A stretch of 64,000 nt of DNA from Porphyromonas sp. (GTDB taxonomy: Bacteria; Bacteroidota; Bacteroidia; Bacteroidales; Porphyromonadaceae): contig JALFBN010000007.1 of the NCBI GenBank assembly GCA_022772085.1, positions 229,511-293,510 on the forward strand, written 5' to 3'. A model generated the notes under the pieces. It worked only from the letters and a program-made list of their open reading frames with translations, was not told where the DNA came from and did no database searches. Positions 46,136-54,481 of this stretch are shown in pieces. Position 1 is the first letter of the stretch, and every line of letters begins with the position of its first letter. A program made the translations under genes and the position numbers.

Positions 46136-47293
46136 TTATGCTCCGAGGAAGCCGAGGAGTACCCCGGCTGCGAGAGCTGATCCGATAACGCCTGCCACGT
46201 TGGGCCCCATGGCATGCATGAGGAGGTAGTTCGTTGGATCATATTCCAAACCCACGACTTGCGAGATACGTGCAGAGTCGGGGACTGCTGACACACCGGC
46301 GTTTCCGATAAGCGGGTTGATTTTGTTATCCTTTTTGAGGAATAGGTTCAGCACCTTAACGAAGAGAACACCCGTGCAGGTTGCGATGACAAAGGAGAGT
46401 GCTCCGAGTCCGAAGATCTTTATGGAATTCAGAGTCAAAAATTCTGTCGCCTGCGTGGAAGCTCCCACCGTAACTCCAAGTAGGATGGTGATCGTATCAA
46501 TTAACGGACCTTTGGCCGTATCGGCAAGGCGCTTCGTTACCCCGCTTTCTTTAAGCAAGTTCCCAAAGAAGAGCATTCCCAAGAGTGGAAGCCCCGACGG
46601 GACAAGGAACGTTGTCAAGAGTAGTCCCACGATGGGGAAGATCACCTTCTCCGTCTTCGATACGGCACGAGGGGGCTTCATGCGGATCAATCGCTCCTTT
46701 TTTGTCGTGAGCAGGCGCATAAAGGGCGGTTGTATGATGGGTACAAGAGCCATGTAGGAGTAGGCCGATACGGCAATAGCTCCCATGAAGCTCGGTGCGA
46801 GTTTGGAGGAAAGGAAAATCGCCGTGGGGCCGTCAGCTCCACCGATAATGCCGATTGCACCTGCTTCGTTGGGAGCAAATCCCCAAAGTAGAGCCAACAT
46901 ATAGGCTCCGAATATACCGAATTGAGCTGCGGCTCCAATGAGCATGAGCTTGGGATTGGATATGAGTGCCGAGAAATCTGTCATAGCCCCAATCCCGAGG
47001 AATATCAGAGGCGGATACCACCCCTGTCGCACCCCCTGATAGAGGATGTTGAGGACAGATCCCTCCTCATAAATACCAATTTGTAACCCGGCGTCTTTGA
47101 AGGGGATATTGCCGATGAGCATACCAAATCCAATGGGGATGAGCAGTAGGGGCTCAAATTCGTAGCGTATGGCTAAGAAGATGAACAAAAGCCCGATGAC
47201 AAGCATGACCCAATGGCCGAGGGTTGCGTTGGCAAATCCCGTGAAAGACAGAAAGGTTTCAAGGTTGTCTAATAGGAAATTACCGAACCCCAT
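46136..47293 (-). CDS. mmdB: methylmalonyl-CoA decarboxylase beta subunit, sodium pump
   Basis: A 385-residue polytopic protein of the sodium-translocating decarboxylase beta family (OadB/MmdB/GcdB). It decarboxylates the carboxybiotin and exports Na+. Family marks include GIGAMTDFSAL, IGIIGGADGPTAIFLSSKLAP with its conserved Asp for Na+, and NPLIGNAGVSAVPDSAR in the second half. About ten helices. It closes the operon; with the gamma/delta/epsilon/alpha genes upstream it forms the complete pump. Neighbouring methylmalonyl-CoA epimerase points to methylmalonyl-CoA rather than oxaloacetate. Confidence 0.93.
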   Translation of the reverse strand: MGFGNFLLDNLETFLSFTGFANATLGHWVMLVIGLLFIFLAIRYEFEPLLLIPIGFGMLIGNIPFKDAGLQIGIYEEGSVLNILYQGVRQGWYPPLIFLGIGAMTDFSALISNPKLMLIGAAAQFGIFGAYMLALLWGFAPNEAGAIGIIGGADGPTAIFLSSKLAPSFMGAIAVSAYSYMALVPIIQPPFMRLLTTKKERLIRMKPPRAVSKTEKVIFPIVGLLLTTFLVPSGLPLLGMLFFGNLLKESGVTKRLADTAKGPLIDTITILLGVTVGASTQATEFLTLNSIKIFGLGALSFVIATCTGVLFVKVLNLFLKKDNKINPLIGNAGVSAVPDSARISQVVGLEYDPTNYLLMHAMGPNVAGVIGSALAAGVLLGFLGA

Positions 47294-47338
47294 AATCGTA
47301 ATCTTTAAGTACTAAACTTGTGATTAACTCTATGGGGA

Positions 47339-47761
47339 TTATCCGATAACGACGATGTCCGTGCCCTCTAGGATAGAGTCTCCCTTCTGTACCTTGACCT
47401 CAAGGACCTTGCCTTCGCGGTCACTGTTGATGTTGTTTTCCATCTTCATGGCTTCGAGTACGGCTACCTTTTGGCCTCGTTTTACCTCGTCGCCTACGCT
47501 GACCACAACATCAAGGATCACTCCGGGTAGGGGAGCTTTGATGCCACCTTTCGATCCGGCCGAGGGGGATGGGGTGGCTTTGGGTGCTGTGGCTGCCGGA
47601 GCAACACGCTTGATTACGGGGCGAGGAGTCTCCTTCTTTTCAGTCAAAAGTTCGACTTGATAGGTTGTTCCATTAACCTCCACTTCAGCCTCTTTTTCTT
47701 CTATTTTATTGAGTTTTACGGCGTATTCGTTTCCGTTGATCTTATACTTAAATTCTTTCAT
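47339..47761 (-). CDS. mmdC: biotin carrier (gamma) subunit of the decarboxylase
   Basis: A 140-residue biotin carrier. The frame is open far upstream, but the ATG at 47761 (MKEFKYKINGNEYAVKL) gives the standard size. A Pro/Ala-rich linker (about residues 50-70) precedes the biotinyl domain, where Lys106 in EAMKMENN carries biotin. It moves the carboxyl group from MmdA to MmdB. Lies between mmdE and mmdB. Confidence 0.93.
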   Translation of the reverse strand: MKEFKYKINGNEYAVKLNKIEEKEAEVEVNGTTYQVELLTEKKETPRPVIKRVAPAATAPKATPSPSAGSKGGIKAPLPGVILDVVVSVGDEVKRGQKVAVLEAMKMENNINSDREGKVLEVKVQKGDSILEGTDIVVIG

Positions 47762-47781
47762 GACGCAGTTTATTGTGGATT

Positions 47782-47967
47782 TTAGTATTCTTTGATAGGG
47801 GGAGTTGTACGTACAATTTGGCTTTTCAAAGCCCATGCAGAGGGCACGGAGGGGCGTCTGATGGTTAGGCGCATATCTGTGGAGTCGTGCGCTTCGAGGG
47901 CTTCTGTCAGAGCCAACCCGATTACTGCAAGCACTTCGGCAGATGGGGAGTCCGATTGATAGGTCAT
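47782..47967 (-). CDS. mmdE: small epsilon subunit (MmdE-like)
   Basis: A 61-residue protein that repeats the C-terminal part of the neighbouring delta subunit: VIGLALTEALEAHDS against AIGLALYEATEEVHDQ, then TIRRPSVPSAWALKSQ against TISHAQKSSFPSAWSNK. In Veillonella methylmalonyl-CoA decarboxylase the epsilon subunit MmdE is likewise a short copy of the MmdD C-terminus and steadies the complex; the gene order also agrees. Stop is 20 bases before mmdC, start 6 bases after the mmdD stop. Small size lowers certainty, but conservation and position support a real gene. Confidence 0.8.
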   Translation of the reverse strand: MTYQSDSPSAEVLAVIGLALTEALEAHDSTDMRLTIRRPSVPSAWALKSQIVRTTPPIKEY

Positions 47968-47973
47968 AATACA

Positions 47974-48459
47974 TTATTTACTACGAACTCCTAGATGGCG
48001 TTGTAGCACGCTAGGGGTACGTTGGTTAAAGGCTTTATTACTCCAAGCCGAGGGAAAACTCGACTTTTGGGCATGGCTAATGGTGATCACATCACCCTCT
48101 TGATCGTGTACCTCTTCGGTAGCTTCATATAGGGCTAAGCCGATAGCGATACTTACTTCGGGAGGGATAGCACCTACGGATGCAGGAGGGCGATTGCTTG
48201 AGCTTTTGGGGGCTTGGGCTTTTCGTTTATTGCGTTCCGATAGGTTTTGTGAGAGGCGTCCCACCCCCTTGAAAGCGAGGTAGAGTACCGCCAATCCGAA
48301 GAATACCACCAGCATAGCCGTTATGGTCATAACGACGCCTGATGGGTCTTCGGTACGTAATTGATCTGCTTTGGATACGCCCTCTGCCCCCAGCGATGGT
48401 GCGACGACCATGGCTGAGAGGGCAAGGAAGGTGCGTTTTATAGTGCGAGCGACTTGCAT
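47974..48459 (-). CDS. mmdD: delta subunit of the decarboxylase (OadG/MmdD-like)
   Basis: A 161-residue membrane-anchored subunit. One transmembrane helix (VVMTITAMLVVFFGLAVLYL, near residues 42-62) is followed by a basic, Ser/Pro-rich linker and a C-terminal domain (VSIAIGLALYEATEEVHD) shared with the 61-residue protein downstream. OadG/MmdD proteins hold the alpha and biotin subunits to the membrane pump. The N-terminus may include a signal-like stretch before the helix. Confidence 0.85.
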   Translation of the reverse strand: MQVARTIKRTFLALSAMVVAPSLGAEGVSKADQLRTEDPSGVVMTITAMLVVFFGLAVLYLAFKGVGRLSQNLSERNKRKAQAPKSSSNRPPASVGAIPPEVSIAIGLALYEATEEVHDQEGDVITISHAQKSSFPSAWSNKAFNQRTPSVLQRHLGVRSK

Positions 48460-48490
48460 GAGAATACTCGTTACGCTGTGTTCGATGCGT

Positions 48491-50044
48491 TTAGAGGGGC
48501 AAGTTGTCGTGCTTCTTGGCAGGGAGGCTCTGACGTTTGGTGCGGAGTTGCTCCAATGCTCGTATGATGCGAAAACGCGTATTGCGGGGTTCGATCACAT
48601 CATCGAGGTATCCATACGATGCAGCCGTGTAGGGATTGGCAAAGGCGCGGCGGTATTCTTCTTCTTTTTCGAGGGCCGCTTTGGCAGGATCTTCTGCGGC
48701 AGCAACTTCTTTGGAGAAGACAACCTCTACAGCACCCGAGGGACCCATTACGGCAATCTCGGCACTGGGCCAAGCGTAGTTGAGGTCGCTACGCATATGC
48801 TTTGACCCCATCACGATATAAGCACCACCATAGGCTTTGCGTAGGGTCACGGTCACCTTAGGTACCGTTGCTTCGCCGTAAGCGTAGAGGAGTTTTGCCC
48901 CATGAGCAATAACGGCGTTGTATTCTTGCCCTGTTCCGGGAAGGAATCCGGGGACATCCACGAGGGTTACGATGGGGATATTAAATGCATCGCAGAAGCG
49001 TACGAAGCGCGCTGCCTTGCGCGACGAATTGCTATCCAAGCTACCCGCCATTACTTGAGGTTGGTTGGCGATGATACCGGTACTCATCCCATTGAACCGA
49101 GCGAAGCCTACAATGATATTGCGAGCGTAGTCGGCATGTACTTCGAGAAATTCTCCATTGTCGACTACTGCACCGATCACTTCGTACATATTGTAGGGGC
49201 GGTTGGGTTCGTCGGGGATAATCTCATTGAGGAGATCCTCTTTGCGATCCACGGGATCGGTACACTCCACGAGAGGTGCCTCTTCCATGTTATTTTGGGG
49301 GAGGAAGCTGAGAAGCTGGCGGATCAAGCGGATACCATCCTCTTCTGTATCTACGGCGAATTGTGCCACGCCGCTTTTAGCTGCGTGTACATCGGCACCA
49401 CCGAGTTCCTCTTGTGTTACATCTTCGCCCGTAACGGTCTTGACCACCTTTGGTCCCGTGAGGAACATATAGCTCGTACCACGTACCATGATATTGAAGT
49501 CCGTGAGGGCAGGAGAGTAGACAGCTCCACCGGCACAAGGACCAAAGATCCCTGAGATTTGAGGGATTACCCCCGATGCCAATATGTTGCGTTCAAAGAT
49601 CTCTCCGAAACCACAGAGGGCGTTTACCCCCTCTTGGATGCGAGCTCCGCCCGAGTCATTCAACCCAATAACGGGAGCACCGACCTTCATGGCCAGATCC
49701 ATCACTTTACAAATCTTCTGCGCGAGCATTTCGCCGAGAGCACCACCCAGTACGGTAAAGTCTTGTGCAAATATATATACGAGTCTGCCATCTATTGTAC
49801 CGCTACCTACAACTACGCCATCACCGAGGAACTTTTTCTTGTCCAAGCCGAAGTTGGTGGAGCGGTGTAGGGCAAACATGTCTATCTCTTCAAAGCTACC
49901 TTCGTCCAGCAGCATAGCAATGCGCTCACGAGCAGTGTATTTGCCTTTTGCGTGTTGTGCTTCGATACGTTTCTCACCGCCACCGAGGCGAGCCTCTTCA
50001 CGTTTGGCGATGAGTTCTTTCGTCTTTTCCAATTGTTGACTCAT
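48491..50044 (-). CDS. mmdA: methylmalonyl-CoA decarboxylase alpha (carboxyltransferase) subunit
   Basis: A 517-residue carboxyltransferase of the acyl-CoA carboxylase beta type. It moves the carboxyl of (S)-methylmalonyl-CoA to biotin. Recognised by [43 protein letters not shown], and the second acyl-CoA half with [40 protein letters not shown]. Alone it could be propionyl-CoA carboxylase, but the beta/gamma/delta/epsilon genes downstream make it the decarboxylase. Starts 15 bases after mce. Confidence 0.93.
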   Translation of the reverse strand: MSQQLEKTKELIAKREEARLGGGEKRIEAQHAKGKYTARERIAMLLDEGSFEEIDMFALHRSTNFGLDKKKFLGDGVVVGSGTIDGRLVYIFAQDFTVLGGALGEMLAQKICKVMDLAMKVGAPVIGLNDSGGARIQEGVNALCGFGEIFERNILASGVIPQISGIFGPCAGGAVYSPALTDFNIMVRGTSYMFLTGPKVVKTVTGEDVTQEELGGADVHAAKSGVAQFAVDTEEDGIRLIRQLLSFLPQNNMEEAPLVECTDPVDRKEDLLNEIIPDEPNRPYNMYEVIGAVVDNGEFLEVHADYARNIIVGFARFNGMSTGIIANQPQVMAGSLDSNSSRKAARFVRFCDAFNIPIVTLVDVPGFLPGTGQEYNAVIAHGAKLLYAYGEATVPKVTVTLRKAYGGAYIVMGSKHMRSDLNYAWPSAEIAVMGPSGAVEVVFSKEVAAAEDPAKAALEKEEEYRRAFANPYTAASYGYLDDVIEPRNTRFRIIRALEQLRTKRQSLPAKKHDNLPL

Positions 50045-50059
50045 AACTATATCTTATAT

Positions 50060-50491
50060 CTATTTGTTTTCGGGTTCTTGATTTTTATCTTTGCTATCGC
50101 ATAGCTCCAGGAGTAGGCCGTGCGTGCTCTTGGGGTGGAGGAAGCCGATATTAAGCCCTTCGGCACCTTTACGCGGTGTTTTGTCAATCAGCTGGATGCC
50201 ATTTGTTCCCATTTCGGCGAGGGCTTCGCCTGTATCAGGGGTAGCAAAGGCGATGTGATGAATGCCCTCTCCTCGCTTCTCCAAAAATTTGGCAATGGGG
50301 CTATCCTCACTCGTAGGCTCCAAGAGCTCCAATTTGGTTTGTCCAATTTGGAGGAAAGCCGTGCGAACCTTTTGGTCGGCCACCTCCTCTATATTATAAC
50401 ATGTAAGTCCCAAATTTTTTTCAAAGAAAGGGAGTGCCTCTTGGATGCTCCTTACGGCAATGCCAAGATGCTCGATATGCGATAGATCCAT
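50060..50491 (-). CDS. mce: methylmalonyl-CoA epimerase
   Basis: A 143-residue glyoxalase/VOC-fold enzyme that interconverts (R)- and (S)-methylmalonyl-CoA. It has HIEHLGIAVRSIQEALPFFEKNLGL, GEGIHHIAFATPD with its metal His, and the C-terminal GLLLELCD, where the Glu is the third metal ligand. First gene of the mce-mmdADECB operon, so succinyl-CoA is turned into propionyl-CoA with Na+ export. A TATATTTG promoter lies about 95 bases upstream. Confidence 0.93.
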   Translation of the reverse strand: MDLSHIEHLGIAVRSIQEALPFFEKNLGLTCYNIEEVADQKVRTAFLQIGQTKLELLEPTSEDSPIAKFLEKRGEGIHHIAFATPDTGEALAEMGTNGIQLIDKTPRKGAEGLNIGFLHPKSTHGLLLELCDSKDKNQEPENK

Positions 50492-50545
50492 AGTGTGCTT
50501 TCTTTTTTATTTTAGCTATGTTCTCTTCTGTTTCGGGAGTGCCTC

Positions 50546-50569
50546 CGACCTATATAAGGTGGAGGTGAT
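50546..50569 (-). other. hairpin in the mce operon leader
   Basis: On the minus strand CCTCCACCT and AGGTCGGAGG form a stem with a TATAT loop and one bulge in the untranslated leader. Possible transcript-stabilising or regulatory element. Confidence 0.4.
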
Positions 50570-50584
50570 CCTCTCTTTGAGATG

Positions 50585-50592
50585 CAAATATA
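50585..50592 (-). promoter_or_regulatory. mce operon -7 element (TATATTTG, minus strand)
   Basis: Plus-strand CAAATATA, 94 bases upstream of the mce start. Confidence 0.65.
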
Positions 50593-50875
50593 GCAATAAA
50601 GAGCTATCTAGTGAATATATTTGATCGATACCCTCATAAAAAAAGCTCTAATAGCCTCCTTAAATCCCCTTTTTGTGGGGTTAAAGTCTTGATTGATATG
50701 GTAATGGATTGTTTTTGCACACGAATTAAAAAGTAGTGCAGATATTCACTTTTTTGGATAGAGGGGAGCATGTTTTTACTCTTAGGCCTGCATGACGAAA
50801 ACCATTGCCCGGTAGTTTTGAAAGTGGAGGCCTCCGTTTTTTCTGTTTTTGGGCAAGACTTTTGAAACTTCAGGG

Positions 50876-50915
50876 TGTAAAAAAAGTGCATCGAAACAGC
50901 TGTCCCGATGCACTT
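50876..50915 (-). terminator. terminator of the TonB-receptor gene
   Basis: Perfect 10-bp arms AAGTGCATCG (50884-50893) and CGATGCACTT (50906-50915); on the minus strand a run of seven T follows. Confidence 0.85.
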
Positions 50916-50956
50916 CAGGTAGAAAGAAGAGGAGAAATTACCCTTCTTGTTGAAGA

Positions 50957-53557
50957 TTATTTGCTGCCACCTCCCGGGGTTTGGTTCCCATTGCCCTTAT
51001 CACTCTTCATAAGGTCGTTATTCTCAATCGAGCGACTTACCTTACGGATCACACTCTTGAGGTTACCGAAGCTGTAGCTGATAGAGATCCCTGTTGATAG
51101 TCCGTAATTACGTACATGGGTCTCTCCGGAGAAAGAGGGAGAGGACGTCCCGATCTTGAAGTTATACCAAGGGTTCAAGGGGTTATTGAGCCAAGCCGAG
51201 ACGGTCAGTTGCTGTTTGAGGAATGACTTGCTTAGGTTCACGCCATGCCAAGTACCCCAAAAGCTATTGATATTGATGCGAGGAGGTTGGATGAAGACGC
51301 CTGCATTAACCCCAATACTCCAATCCTTGGGGAGTGTGAAGCTGGCCCCCGTGAAGGTATTGCCTCCGAATCCTTTCATGATGGTATTGCCGTAGTTATC
51401 CTTGCCGTTGAGCTTGATAGCACTGGCATCGAGTGTTATGTAGTTGAGGTTGCTTTGGATGTAGAGTCGTACCCATGAAGCCGGTACATATTGTGTAAAT
51501 AGGTTGAACCCTATGGTACGCATCTTGCCTTTGTCCGTATAGGTTTGGTGCAAGATGGGATTACCCTTACTATCAGGTTGGCTAAATAAGAACCCCTCTA
51601 CCTTATTGTTGCTGAAGAGGTATGATGCACTCAGCATTAACGAGAACTTTTGCGTGTAGTGCGAGTAGGTCGCATCGAAGGCATGTACCTTTTCGTTGGA
51701 AAGATTTTCATTCCCGTACTTGACTTGTAGGGGTGATACCTGCTGGCGATAAGGATTGAGTTGAGTGATGCTGGGGCGCTGTATGCGGTAGTTGTAGCCG
51801 AGTTTAAGTTGGTCGGCATCGGCAAGATTCAAAGTTGCAATGACTTGAGGTACAACGTCCAAGAAGGTGTGGTGTAGGTTGGCTTGAGGTTCTTTGGCAA
51901 ATTGGACATTTTGGATGCCGTACTCAGCACGTGCGCCTGCAACAAGGCTAACTTTATCTTTGTGATAGGTCACATTACCATAAGCTCCATAGATGTTTTG
52001 TTTGTATGCCATGGGCGATCCACTGATGCCAAGGTGCTGTCCGAAGAGGCTTCCCTCCACCCACTCATTGCTGTTTTTGTCCATGATCTTAAATACCGAT
52101 TCGGTACTACCGAGACGGAAGATGCTCTTGAGCCCGGCCTCTACTTTCCATTTATCGCCAAAGGGGCGGACGTAGTCGATCTGAGCAGTGTGCTCGTTGA
52201 AGGCGGCATCCGTTTGTGAGAACTGTTTGTTTGTTCGGATGATCTTGTCGAGTTGGTTGGGATCGTAGTTGTTTTGATCTGTGAGGATTTCATCGTGATT
52301 GGGGGTGTAGACCCATTGGTACGAGAGGGTAAGAGACTCACCCTTGACGGCAGTCGTATGTTCGTAGTCAAGTCGGGTTTCGATGCTTGTAGAGTGATCC
52401 TTCCCACTAGCGATAAGCCCATCTTTGGCAAGGACTTTGCCGGAACGATCTTCGGTCAGCGTTGTTGCCAAATTCTTGCTTGGCGAGGAATTTCTCGAAA
52501 GATCCGCATTGAATGATAGGAGGTTATGCTCGTTGATGTCGTAGGTAAGGTTTAGCCCTCCCATGTGGTAACCATATTTGTTTGCGTTGGGTTCGGAGGT
52601 GTTTTCTGAAAAGAGACGTTGTCCTGATTCGCGATAGTTCAATGTAGATGTACTGATATTGGGGACTGCAGATATGTAGATCCCTCCGTTGTAGTTAGCT
52701 GTGATCCCAAACTTCCCGATTTTGCTTGTGAAGTAGGCGTTGCCACCGCCTCCGGGCTCTCTGATGGATGCGTGTCCGCCAATTTGTGCTTGGTAGCCCT
52801 CGAAGGAGGTTTGCTCGGTGATGATATTGAGTATGGCACCCACCCCTTCGGCATCATACTTAACCCCCGGTTCGGTGATCACCTCTACGGACTTGATCGT
52901 GGATGCCGGGATACTGCGCAGGATCTCTTTAGGATTGGACGAGATCATCTTGGAAGGTTTGCCATTGAGGAAGATGCGGAAGTTCGAAGAGCCTTTGACC
53001 GTGATATTCCCCTCTCCATCGACCGTGACAAGGGGGACTTTGCGGAGCATCTCACGCAGGTTTTCACTCTTGCTTAAGGGATCGTCTTTCACATTGTAGG
53101 CGATCCTATCGGCATCGAGTCGCACCAAGGGGCGCGCTGCCGTAACGGTAACCTCCGCGAGGCTCTCGGCATCGTCGTGCATGAAGAGACGCAAAAGCCC
53201 CATACCCTTTATCTTACTATAAGATAGGATTTGTTCGGGCATCTTCTTGCCTACAAAGGAGGCTTCTACTTTGTATTCGTCTGTAATGGGGATGGAGATG
53301 GCAAAGCGTCCTCCATCATCGGTGAGCTGGTGTAGGGGTGTTGCTGCCTGACCCTTGGTCATGGGAGTGATGGTAACGGCGGCAAAGGAGACCGGTTCTC
53401 TGTTAATACTGTCAAGGACTATCCCCCGCAGGAGATGACTTGTTTGTGCCTCCAACACCTGCCCGCCTAAGCTCCAAAAGAGGAGTACAAAAAGGGGAAG
53501 CCTGACTAAAAGGGGAAGAGTTTTCGCTCGCAAGTTGTTCGATTTCGTCTGATTCAT
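50957..53557 (-). CDS. TonB-dependent receptor-like outer-membrane barrel
   Basis: An 866-residue outer-membrane protein. After a signal peptide come a carboxypeptidase-regulatory-like domain (LLRGIVLDSINREPVSFAAV), a plug domain (AESLAEVTVTAARPLVRLDADRIAYNV ... VITEPGVKYDAEGVGAIL) and a long beta-barrel of the OMP_b-brl_3 type. No adjacent SusD or TonB gene. The class lacks a clear TonB box, and roles range from nutrient uptake to peptide or metal import; the substrate is unknown. Two palindromic motifs flank its promoter. Confidence 0.9.
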   Translation of the reverse strand: MNQTKSNNLRAKTLPLLVRLPLFVLLFWSLGGQVLEAQTSHLLRGIVLDSINREPVSFAAVTITPMTKGQAATPLHQLTDDGGRFAISIPITDEYKVEASFVGKKMPEQILSYSKIKGMGLLRLFMHDDAESLAEVTVTAARPLVRLDADRIAYNVKDDPLSKSENLREMLRKVPLVTVDGEGNITVKGSSNFRIFLNGKPSKMISSNPKEILRSIPASTIKSVEVITEPGVKYDAEGVGAILNIITEQTSFEGYQAQIGGHASIREPGGGGNAYFTSKIGKFGITANYNGGIYISAVPNISTSTLNYRESGQRLFSENTSEPNANKYGYHMGGLNLTYDINEHNLLSFNADLSRNSSPSKNLATTLTEDRSGKVLAKDGLIASGKDHSTSIETRLDYEHTTAVKGESLTLSYQWVYTPNHDEILTDQNNYDPNQLDKIIRTNKQFSQTDAAFNEHTAQIDYVRPFGDKWKVEAGLKSIFRLGSTESVFKIMDKNSNEWVEGSLFGQHLGISGSPMAYKQNIYGAYGNVTYHKDKVSLVAGARAEYGIQNVQFAKEPQANLHHTFLDVVPQVIATLNLADADQLKLGYNYRIQRPSITQLNPYRQQVSPLQVKYGNENLSNEKVHAFDATYSHYTQKFSLMLSASYLFSNNKVEGFLFSQPDSKGNPILHQTYTDKGKMRTIGFNLFTQYVPASWVRLYIQSNLNYITLDASAIKLNGKDNYGNTIMKGFGGNTFTGASFTLPKDWSIGVNAGVFIQPPRININSFWGTWHGVNLSKSFLKQQLTVSAWLNNPLNPWYNFKIGTSSPSFSGETHVRNYGLSTGISISYSFGNLKSVIRKVSRSIENNDLMKSDKGNGNQTPGGGSK

Positions 53558-53641
53558 GAGATCTGTTTTTTAGTATGCTCTATTACTCATTTATTCCTTA
53601 ATTCTGCCTTAAAACATCACAGGTGTATTACGCAGGTAGTA

Positions 53642-53649
53642 CAAAGATA
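53642..53649 (-). promoter_or_regulatory. TonB-receptor promoter -7 element (TATCTTTG, minus strand)
   Basis: Plus-strand CAAAGATA, 85 bases upstream of the receptor start. Confidence 0.6.
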
Positions 53650-53665
53650 ATATAATATCCCAATA

Positions 53666-53678
53666 GTGTATATTACAC
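53666..53678. promoter_or_regulatory. palindromic motif upstream of the receptor promoter
   Basis: GTGTA-TAT-TACAC is a perfect inverted repeat; a related half-matching GTGTATTAC lies on the other side of the promoter at 53623-53631. Confidence 0.45.
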
Positions 53679-53891
53679 CGTCTGTTTTTTCCTTTTAACG
53701 AAAAGCACCTTTTTTCTATCCGATTGGCTTTGTATTTTCCCATGCTTTGGCTCCTTTGGGGTGGTAGAAGGGAAAGGTATTCTCGTTTGCCCGTTTTATA
53801 AAAGACGAAAAAATGCCTCTTTTGTTGCGATTATAGCGTGCGATAAAAAAGAATGGTCCGAGAGGGGGTGTTGGTATGAAAGTTTTTTGTT

Positions 53892-53899
53892 TACCTTTG
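53892..53899 (+). promoter_or_regulatory. RNA-binding-protein promoter -7 element (TACCTTTG)
   Basis: Exact TAnnTTTG, 258 bases before the ATG at 54157, giving an unusually long leader for a small gene. Confidence 0.7.
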
Positions 53900-54006
53900 C
53901 GCCCGTCACGAGTATGAATGTCTGATTCTGTAGGATAGGTTTATGCCTCCCATTGATCGGCCTTCTCTATAGGTTTGTGGATACATAAGGGTATGTAACA
54001 AGGATG

Positions 54007-54090
54007 TTGCCCTCCTTTTGAGTGATTCTGCAGTTCAGTAGTTAAGGATGTGAGAAGGGTTGCTCCCTTAGTTTAGACTGAGGAGGGCAA
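54007..54090 (+). other. long-range hairpin in the leader of the RNA-binding gene
   Basis: Perfect 9-bp arms TTGCCCTCC (54007-54015) and GGAGGGCAA (54082-54090) enclose 66 bases. A stable base-paired leader of this kind could sequester or present binding sites. Confidence 0.55.
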
Positions 54091-54156
54091 TGTAAGTCCC
54101 AATAGTATAAGTAGTTCCTCTTTTGACATAGTACTAATTTAATTTCTTAAGAAGGA

Positions 54157-54420
54157 ATGAACATCTATCTAGGTAACCTTAGTTACAAAGTGAAGTCTGA
54201 GGACTTGACAGCTCTCGTAGCACAATATGGTGCTGCAACCAATGCTCGTATTATTATGGATCGTGAAACCGGTCGCTCTCGTGGCTTTGGTTTCGTAGAA
54301 ATGAGTGATGATGATGCACTTGCTGCTATTGAAGCTCTGAACGAACAAGAGTTTATGGGGCGTAAGTTGATCGTGAAGGAGGCTCAAGAGCGTCCTGAAA
54401 GAGCTCCGCGCCGCTACTAA
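54157..54420 (+). CDS. RRM-type RNA-binding protein
   Basis: An 87-residue cytosolic protein consisting of a single RNA recognition motif: RNP2 is IYLGNL (residues 3-8), RNP1 is RGFGFVEM (residues 42-49). The tail is basic (ERPERAPRRY), adding RNA affinity. Bacteroidetes carry several such small RRM proteins that act on mRNAs in a global, Hfq-like manner, since many lack Hfq. The long structured leader suggests post-transcriptional self-control. The lipoprotein gene 62 bases downstream may be cotranscribed, as no terminator is visible between them. Confidence 0.93.
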   Translation: MNIYLGNLSYKVKSEDLTALVAQYGAATNARIIMDRETGRSRGFGFVEMSDDDALAAIEALNEQEFMGRKLIVKEAQERPERAPRRY

Positions 54421-54481
54421 CCGCGCCGAAGGATCTTCTCTAGAGGCGAGCGTGACGTAACGAATAAACAATAAAAAAGTT

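Larger units (their letters stand above)
50492..50956. other. 465-base region between the mce operon and the TonB-receptor gene
   Basis: Contains the minus-strand mce promoter, its leader hairpin and the terminator of the receptor gene. A minus-strand open stretch at 50634-50891 (85 residues) has no signal or family feature and overlaps the terminator, so no gene is called. Confidence 0.7.
53558..54156. other. 599-base region between the receptor gene and the RNA-binding gene
   Basis: Divergent control region: minus-strand receptor promoter and palindromic motifs on the left, plus-strand promoter at 53892 and a 250-base leader with a long-range inverted repeat on the right. No open frame is convincing. 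Confidence 0.7.

Noticed and set aside
50634..50891. Minus-strand open frame of 85 residues
   Set aside because: It overlaps the receptor terminator and has no signal peptide, motif or start context.
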